A stretch of DNA of 64,000 nt from Halicephalobus mephisto. Its lineage: Eukaryota > Nematoda > Chromadorea > Rhabditida > Panagrolaimidae. Position 1 is the first letter of the stretch; each line of letters begins with the position of its first letter. Shown one piece after another: positions 57,001 through 64,000 of this stretch. The stretch lies in assembly GCA_009193035.1 (NCBI GenBank), contig SWDT01000001.1:1-64000 (forward strand), written 5' to 3'. A program made the position numbers and the translations under genes. The notes below the pieces were generated by a model. It worked only from the letters and a program-made list of their open reading frames with translations. It ran no database searches and was not told the origin of the DNA.

Positions 57001-60000
57001 GAGGCCGTCTAATTCGCTTGACCGCTCTTGTTTTCGTCGGGGTGACCGTCACTTTGCATCCGAAAATACTTCTTTTTAATATTTGGCGGTCAGGAATTAC
57101 GCTCTACATCGTGAGCGGTAACTATTGGAGAAATAGTGGTTTTGAGCATCTGTCGGTGTCAGTTAAGACTGTCGACTTAGAAAATGAAATGATGAAGGCA
57201 ATGAGAACATTGCCTGAAAGAGATGCAAACAATTCTCGACAATTGGAACGTCTATAATGCATGAGCGAATGAATCTATTTCTTAAAGACACTTGAGGTCT
57301 AATTTTGGTTGCGCGAACGAGCATTAAGATCTTTGAAAACAGAATTTAGACAAGTAGCATGTTTTTATGAATGACACAATTTGGCTATTTGCCAGAAAAG
57401 AAACAATGATGTAAACAACAAAAATTTGGTTGTTTGTTGTTTATTGATTTTTAGGGTTTTTTTTCGAAAGAATTATTGCATCTTGAATGAAGGGAAATGC
57501 TGAAAACGGGGAATTTGTTGACGAGAATGGAAAAAAATTACAATGAATAATTGATTTCTTTTAGTCCGGAACCAGAACCAAAATGGTATCATAATGGACA
57601 TGAAATAACTCAAGATAATGTTGATGGATTTATGTTTGAGTCGTTTGGAAAAACATTGACTTTCAATGTTACTCATGATAAAGGAGGAAATTATGAATGC
57701 AGATTTCCAGGACATAATGATATTGATCGTCAATTTGTTGTTACTGTTGATTCTGCTCCATATTGGCCACCAGATGGACCACCACCAAATACTAATACAA
57801 GTGAAGGTGAAACGGTTACATTTGATTGTAAAGCAAGTGGAAAGCCGGTTCCGATTGTTACTTTTTACAAGAATGGAGTAGAAATGACAACTAAAAAAGA
57901 AGGAGAAAATTGGGTTATTCATGATAGTCGATTGACGATATATAATGTTCGAAAAGGGATTAATGGTCTTGGAGATAATGCTGTATATCAATGTAAAGCT
58001 GAGAATAAGCATGGTTACCTCTGGGCTAATTTTTACTTGAATCTTCTCGGTAAGTTGATTTTTGATATATAAATTGGGTAATTTTTGTGGATTTTTTAGC
58101 ATTCAAGCCACAGTTGCTAGAGGAACCAGGAGAAGTTGAGGCTGTTATTGGGAAGCCATTTACTCTTGAATGTAAATTCTTTGCTTCGCCTATTGCAAAT
58201 GTTACTTGGAATAATCCTAGTCTTCTGGGGAAATCTTATTCTCAAAGTGTTGACCAATTTGGTGTTGGGAGATTAGTTATTGACAAAGTTGAAGAGGATA
58301 ATGCTGGTGAGTATGAATGTATTGGAGAAAACAAATATGGTACACAGACAGGAGTTGTACAATTATTAGTTCGTAAACCTACTGTTCTTGCGTCATTTTC
58401 TGCTGCTAAGCAAACACATCAAGCTGGACAACCATTACATTTACCTTGTCAAGCTGACCATGATGATAGTCTTGCTATTACTTATCGTTGGTATATTGGA
58501 GATCATGCTATTGATCCGAAAACAAGTGGAGATCGATATAAAATAACAGAAGACAATACATTGATTGTTCTTAGACCGACACAATTTGATTCAGGTGAAT
58601 ATCGATGTGTTGCTTCGAGTAAATTAGATTCTGCTGAACGTAGAGTTCGTGTCGATATTCAAGATGTTCCTTTACCTGTTCATTCAGCTTATATTGAAAA
58701 TTGTGATCCTGAAGGTAATTCGGCTAAAATTTCGTTTAATCATTTGGAACCTGCAAATACTGCTGTACCTGTCAATGAATTTTGGATTTATTATCAAATT
58801 GATCCTGACGTTGATCCAACCAACTGGAAACTTCATTCTATTCCGGTTGATGCACGGAAAAATGAAGCTGTTGTGGAGAATGAACGTCGAGTGAAGGGAT
58901 CTATTACAATAACTCTTCATCCTTATGGTCGATATGTATTCAGAATTGTTGCTAGAAATGTTGTTGGTGACAGTACTCCTACATTGGTTAAGAATACATG
59001 CGAAACTAATCCTAAACCACCATTCCGTAATCCATCTAATGTTAAAGTAGAAGGTGTTACACCGGATAATTTAATGGTCTATTGGGATCCTATGCCACGT
59101 GAAGTTTGGAATGGAGGCAAATTCGGTTACACTATTAGCTATAGACCACAGGATGGTGGAGAATGGAAGACAGTAGAAGTGGATGATCCATTTGCTTCTG
59201 AGAAAGCTATTGCTCTAGATAAGGAAGAACCTTGGCAACCTTATGAAGTCCAAGTTCGTGCTAGGAATGAGAAAGGAAATTCTCAAGTTACACCTGAGAC
59301 TGTTACTGGACGTACAGGTGAAGGTGATCCTGGTGTTTCTCCTACTAATTTCCGTGTGGATAATATTGGATCGACTTCTGCGGACTTTAGTTGGGATCCA
59401 GTGGACCCAAGTGCCGTTAATGGAGATTTTAAAGGATATAAAATTACTCACTGGTCTGAAGATGAAGATGATATTGGTAATGATGGTGATAATCGTTTCC
59501 GAAGGAATTTGAATCGTCATCGAGTCAAAAGAGATGTTGCTTCTAACAGGAAAAGTGTCATTTTTTCAAAGACATCAACCATGGGAACTATTAATGATCT
59601 GAAACCAAATACGATGAATTATGCATATATTACTGTTTTTAATGGACAGAATGAAGGACAGCAAAGTGAAATAATAAGTTTTCGGACAAAAGATGGTTTA
59701 CCTACTGCAGTTGGTCAATTGAGGGCATTCCCTGTCAATAGCAAATCACCGAGCGAGAAAGGTGTCGTTCTTCTGTCTTGGGATGAACCAAGAACTGCCA
59801 ATGGAGCTATCACTCATTATTCAGTTGTGAAATGTAATAGTGATGAGAATGATCCTGTCACTACTGAAAACGTTTGTTTAGAATTTTGAAAAATATGAAA
59901 TTAATAACAAGTTTTTAGCGTGATCGTTATTGTAAAGAACCTACCATTCTTCCTGCTGATGCAAAAAGTGTTAGAATTACAGGACTTGATCATGAATCGC

Positions 60001-61476
60001 CGTATCGTTTTCATGTTCATGCTCATACTTCTGCTGGACAAGGACCTCCGAATTCTGCAGATATTCGTACTCTACCATCGGCAATGAAATATACTTGTAA
60101 GTTGAAAATTTTGGCAAATGCAATAATTTTATATTTTCTTGGCATGAGACTCAGATGTTCATATTGAATATTTTGTAAATTAGATAAGGGATATTGCAAA
60201 GAACGTTCTTTTTCGTTTGTTGAAAATTTTGTTAGGATTAGAATTGCCACGCCTAACTAGTTTAAAAATGTTTGTCCATCGTTAGTTTTTATTGGCATTT
60301 TCACGTAATACGTCTGGAACATTGCACTCAGCTGGAGACAAATTTTCTCAATTTTGAGCACTCGGTTTATTATTCTTATTCGCGGCAGGCATCTTCGGGT
60401 ACTGCCCATTGACAAATGCCCAAAGGAAACAATTTTGTTGAGCAGTTAAGCTGACCGCGCATTTTAAAGTAAATATTTTGTATTGTTGAATTTTATTTTT
60501 GGTGGTCATTTTTACCTTTTTGGGAATTATTGAAAATAATCCGCAATTGCTCTGATTTTGAATTGGTTATTGAATAGTTGGTATTTGTTTTCGCTGTGTA
60601 TTTAAAATGCGGTTTTTCGCAATGGACATGTTATTTAAATTTGGTAGTCAGAATTTGAGTCGTTTGATGCTAATGATAATTTTTGGATATATATGTTTTG
60701 GATCTATTGTTTTTGCAGTGGAACCAGAGACACCAGATTTGCTGAAAGAATCGATTGGTGATGATCATTTTAATGTTACTTTAATTCCTGGTTCATATGA
60801 TGATGATGAAAAACGGCCTGTTGGAAATGATTTTTATATTCGTTATCGTGAATTTGGAGAAGATGAATGGCAAACTAAACATCCTGAAGGAGATGAATTG
60901 ACAACATCTGTAATTGGTCTTAGTCCTGGCACTCGTTATGAAGTTCAAGTTGTATCTGTTCAAACTGATCAAGATGGAAATGTTCATGAGAATTATTCGA
61001 GAACTCATCATATTACTACAACTGGAGAATCACCTATGCGTGCAAAACTATGGTGGATTATTATTTTCTTGATTATTATTCTACTGCTCTTGTTGCTTCT
61101 TTGCTTGATATGCCTGTGTACTCGCCGTCGTGGACAGAAATATATGGTTGCTGAACAAGAACGTCTTCAAGGCCGTGAACCAATTCTTCCTAAAGATCGA
61201 ACTTTTGAAGATTATGCTAAACAGTTAGTTGTGATTTGTGATTTTGTTTTATATTTGTTTTTTAGCGGTGATGATGAAAAGAAATCTCTTACTGGTCATA
61301 GTCGAGGAGATTCAGAAACTGATTCTATGGCGGAGTATGGTGATGGCGATCCAGGACGTTTCACTGAAGATGGTTCCTTCATCGGTTTGTAGTTTTGTTT
61401 TTTGTGATGTATTAATTTTTTTGTTTTAGGGCAATACGGAGCTCAAGCCAAGGGTCTTATCAACGATAAACCATAA
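54082..61476 (+). CDS. sax-7: L1CAM-family neural adhesion molecule (SAX-7/neuroglian type)
   Basis: Ten exons, 54082-54196, 54242-54789, 56555-56699, 56753-56858, 57565-58049, 58100-59871, 59919-60096, 60719-61223, 61266-61384, 61430-61476, give 1339 aa with consistent phases. Order: signal peptide (about 1-38; SLTMSILVLFLTGILT); six Ig domains (Cys/Trp pairs, for example LRCAARGNPPPTYHWIKDG..YTCHASN; VTFDCKASGKPVP..YQCKAENKHG); five FnIII domains; membrane helix (LWWIIIFLIIILLLLLLCLI); cytoplasmic tail with a juxtamembrane RRRGQKYMVAEQE (FERM-binding-like) and the ankyrin-binding FIGQY (SFIGQYGAQAKG) split over the last splice. This matches the long SAX-7 isoform layout. FnIII-3 contains a furin-type HRVKRD site after an acidic loop. 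It mediates homophilic adhesion and keeps neurons and dendrites in place. Third positions are T/A-rich, unlike TRAP-gamma. Confidence 0.95.
54790..56554. other. sax-7 intron 2 (1765 bp), no repeats
   Basis: Unlike most long introns here, it carries no AT satellite and has ordinary composition, with a GC-rich block at 55850-56400. Small frames on both strands have no recognisable content. The Ig2 domain reads across the splice (HISSNEQ|GTIFFHYVSEDD), so no exon need be hidden, but regulatory elements or an alternative exon are possible. Confidence 0.4.
60097..60718 (+). promoter_or_regulatory. sax-7 intron 7 with possible alternative start (60607)
   Basis: An ATG at 60607 opens a frame that joins exon 8 in phase without splicing. 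It encodes about 38 residues with a basic start and a hydrophobic core (LMLMIIFGYICFGSIVFA) directly before FnIII-5. If an internal promoter exists here, a short secreted-start or membrane-anchored isoform (FnIII-5, TM, tail) would result. Caution: a T-rich polypyrimidine tract naturally translates as hydrophobic residues. Confidence 0.25.
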
Positions 61477-62193
61477 ATACAGTTTGACATTTAGTAGTTT
61501 AATTTTGTAGTTTTTACACTTCCTTTGTTACGGGTTGCTTTAGGATTTATTCTTTTTATGAACAAACGTCCAATTTTCGAAGAGATAGCTTTGGCTCAAT
61601 ATATTTCAGGCTTACCGGTGTTGTCATTTCGATAGTTCTCCCGTGGATTTGTCTTTTTTGCTTTACTTCCAATGTCCATATTCGGCTACATTTATTTATG
61701 ATGCTTTGAAGAACATTCCGTTTTGGCAACAGTTAATTTTTGACTTTTTTAATAAGTTGAGGAAAATAGAATTTTAGCGGCGGGTGATTTATTAAGGAGT
61801 AGTTCACCGATTTCTTCAATTTATTGGTTTTTTTTTGCTTTAAAATTAGCTATACAATGATTCCTATTAGATTCACTGCCCCTTTGTAACGTTTTTTGCG
61901 CCTTCTGAATGCCGATTTGATTGTTACCACTGGCTCAACTGCCGTTTGGCTTCAAAGCTTCTCTTAATTTTGTTGTTGTTTTTTTTTTATGAAAGAAAAA
62001 ATAAATTTTGACATTTTTTGGGTTGAGGGTAACAAAGCAGAAGACATGAACGTTATCAAGGAGTGGAGTTCGGATCAACCGGACGTCGAGTTCGGGGTGT
62101 TCTTAGATTATTTGGTTTTCTCGAGAATTGTATAAAAGGAATTATTCAAAATGAAAAATTTTTAGAAATTTTTAACTTTAAAGAAAATTGAAA
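61477..62193. other. sax-7 3' flank and upstream region of the LACT-like gene
   Basis: Ordinary composition to about 62000, probably sax-7 3' UTR, with aaaaaataaattttg near 61996 as a possible polyadenylation signal; then AT-rich DNA before the next ATG. No gene. Confidence 0.45.
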
Positions 62194-64000
62194 ATGAAGT
62201 TATTTAAAAAAATATATTTTTTAAATATTCGAAAAGATTCAAAAATAACTTTTACAATGATTTTTTTGGTTTTTGTTGCTTGTCTTCATATTTTTACTTT
62301 TGTTTTTATGCCGATTTTTTTTGGAAAAATAAAACCTATTTTTGGTTATTTTGATGAAAATTTTTTAGATATAATAAAAATTTTTGAGTAAGTTTTAAAA
62401 TTTCAATTATTTTAATTGAATGTTTATTTTTAGGAAAAATTTTATGGATGGATTTGAGAGAGATGGCGCCAATTTTGCTGTTTTTCATCGAAATAAAGTT
62501 GTTGTGAATATTTGGGCAGGAGATTCGGATTCTAGAATTGAAAAACAATGGACAAGTCAAACTAGAAGTATTTTATTTTCAGCAACAAAAGTAAGAAAAA
62601 AAATTATATATTAAAAATTTAAAATAATTATTATATATTAAAAATTAAAAACTTATTATATGTTAAAAATTTAAAATAATTACTATATATTAAAAATTTA
62701 AAAATGTTTTTTTTACAAAATTTTCTCGATGAGAATTTTTGAAATTTAGGTAAAAGAAAAGAGAGCGAGGGAAAACCGAGAGTGAGGACACGACAAATTG
62801 CCAGATTTACCATTTTTTATCCTCATGGATCTCTCTCCTTTTGCGCGGGAATTCAAAAAGTCCAAAAATCTTTATTCGTTTTTCTTGAGATTATGTGGCT
62901 ATTTCGTAATTTTACACGATTTCATAATTAACTTTTCGGAGCTATATTTTTCTTAGATGAATACAAAAACTTCTGGACTAGGGTTTGTGAGATATAAAAG
63001 CTTCTGTTCAACCGCTAGGACTGAGGTTCATATATGAAACTTGCAATAGTTAGAAAATTACACTTAAAATATCCCATATAATGTGAGTTGATTTATTTTT
63101 ATTTTAAAACGATAAATTTTCAGCCTCTGAGTGCGATGTGTATAGCATTACTCGCGGATCGAGGAAATCTGGATTACGACGACCGAGTGTCCAAGTACTG
63201 GCCCGAATTCGCTCAAAACGGAAAAGAAAACACGACTATCCGACAAATCCTCGCACATGAAGCAGGATTACCGTATATAGATGAGATTATTGAACTCGAA
63301 GATGCAGAAGGAAACGCCACTGGAGCGTTGAGGAAACTCGCGGCTGCGAAACCTTTGTGGAAACCAGGAACGGGGACAGGGTACCATCCTGTGACTTATG
63401 GATGGCTTGTTGATGGGATAATTAGAGGTGCTGATCCATATAGAAGGACTTTGAAACAATTTTTCAAAGAAGAAATCGCTGATAAATTTAATCTCGATAT
63501 ATCCATCGGAAGCGATCCAGAAGACGTCCATCGTACTGCTTATTTGACGAATCCAAGTATTTTCGAAATTATCAGAGATATAATCATCGACCCGAGGTTG
63601 ATATTCATGTATCTGATGACGAGTCTACAACCTTCAGAATCCATCATCCATAAAGTTTCGAAAAATCCGAAATTTATCGATTTTGATCAAGAAATTTTTC
63701 CTTTCAATAATCCCAGAATCCAGAGATTAAGCATAGGATCAGCCACAGGCCTTTCAAACGCTCATGATCTCGCTAAATTATTTGCCTTAACCCTCGATGG
63801 ACAAGTTATTTCTTCTTCGACAATGGACCAAATATCCAAGCCGAGTGTTGAATCGTGGCATATTGAAAAAACCGTAATTTATCCTGTGATGAAAGGTTAT
63901 GGTTTTTTCTACGATTATCATCCAAATCAATCGGTATTTTCAAAATAAATAATATTTATTAATATCATTTTTTCAGAAAAAAATTAAATACACATTCGGA
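62194..64000 (+). CDS. beta-lactamase-domain protein (LACT-type serine hydrolase), 3' end outside window
   Basis: Exons 62194-62387, 62434-62590, 63124-63933 and 63977 onward give 395 aa before the window ends, so it is incomplete. An N-terminal membrane helix (residues about 20-45; TMIFLVFVACLHIFTFVFMP) is followed by a class-C beta-lactamase/transpeptidase fold (PF00144 type): FMDGFERDGANFAVFHRNKV; the catalytic SxxK as SATK (Ser114, Lys117); and a Tyr motif GYHPVTYGWLVDGIIR (Tyr204). FRQILAHEAGLP-like text (IRQILAHEAGLPYID) is typical. Nematode lact genes encode such serine hydrolases; substrate unknown. Start chosen at the first ATG of the frame. Exon 4 (KKIKYTFG) enters the typical YTFGHPG region. 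Intron 2 holds a dispersed repeat. Confidence 0.9.
62591..63123. repeat. LACT-like gene intron with GAGA-hairpin repeat (about 62715-62860)
   Basis: A diverged copy of the dispersed repeat: tctcgatgagaatttttgaa, gagagcgagggaaaaccgag, agtgaggacacgacaaattg, ccagatttacc and ccttttgcgcgggaattc. Short tandem aaaataattatatattaaaa steps precede it (62600-62700). Confidence 0.7.

Noticed and set aside
57473..58102. 209-codon minus-strand frame opposite sax-7
   Set aside because: Antisense shadow of the Ig3-Ig4 exon; Ser/Asn/Ile-rich translation without motif.
1..64000. Search for spliced-leader RNA genes (SL1/SL2-type leader followed by an Sm site)
   Set aside because: No ggtttaattacccaag-type leader was found on either strand; only acceptor sites near some ATGs suggest trans-splicing.

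Overview
This window looks like chromosomal DNA of a rhabditid nematode. It is very AT-rich. Introns are short (about 40-50 nt) and begin gt and end tttcag or ttttag, mixed with long introns packed with AT-rich satellites. Two gene starts have trans-splice-like acceptors just upstream of the ATG. The gene set is nematode-typical: an L1CAM/SAX-7 adhesion molecule, a FAT-3-type desaturase, a receptor guanylyl cyclase, an insulin-like peptide with nematode-style extra cysteines, a DUF1679 kinase and an F-box protein. I could not assign a species. Exon structures below were read by eye from splice sites and phase. For all complete multi-exon models except the RPC9 gene, exon lengths sum to whole codons.

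Layout. 1-3.4 kb: degenerate sequence, one 119-nt 5S rRNA gene, a tRNA-like relic and a small MITE. 3.4-6.1 kb: RPC9/CRCP Pol III subunit (-), carrying a very large insertion, divergent from TRAP-gamma (+). 6.2-12.9 kb: HIP1/Sla2 homologue (-), divergent from a CCDC137 homologue (+). 13.5-16.1 kb: phafin PH-FYVE protein (+). 16.3-20.9 kb: CHK/DUF1679 kinase (-) with a likely GC-AG intron, surrounded by tRNA-derived SINE monomers, then an insulin-like peptide (-). 20.5-25.6 kb: AT-only low-complexity DNA with a few coding-like islets. 25.6-34.8 kb: a complete 19-exon receptor guanylyl cyclase (-). 36.1-37.8 kb: a small secreted Thr/Ser-rich, probably GPI-anchored protein (-). 38.2-39.8 kb: a foldback MITE carrying a solo LTR, then a pogo-like MITE. 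39.8-41.9 kb: F-box gene (-). 43.0-44.5 kb: fat-3-like desaturase (-). 44.5-54.1 kb: a gene desert with two arrays of one satellite in opposite orientation and several GC-richer islets. 54.1-61.5 kb: sax-7 (+), 6 Ig + 5 FnIII + TM + FIGQY. 62.2 kb to the end: a beta-lactamase-domain (LACT-type) protein (+), cut by the window edge.

The genes do not form one pathway and no operon is evident. Several are housekeeping or trafficking genes (Pol III subunit, ER translocon-associated TRAP, clathrin adaptor, endosomal PH-FYVE), and several are neuronal or signalling genes (rGC, insulin-like peptide, SAX-7). I found no clearly new biological system. The most unusual items are the RPC9 protein whose two conserved halves are separated by roughly 390 residues, the nested solo-LTR-in-MITE with a clean 5-bp target duplication, the GC-AG intron, and the intron-private satellites that recur gene after gene.
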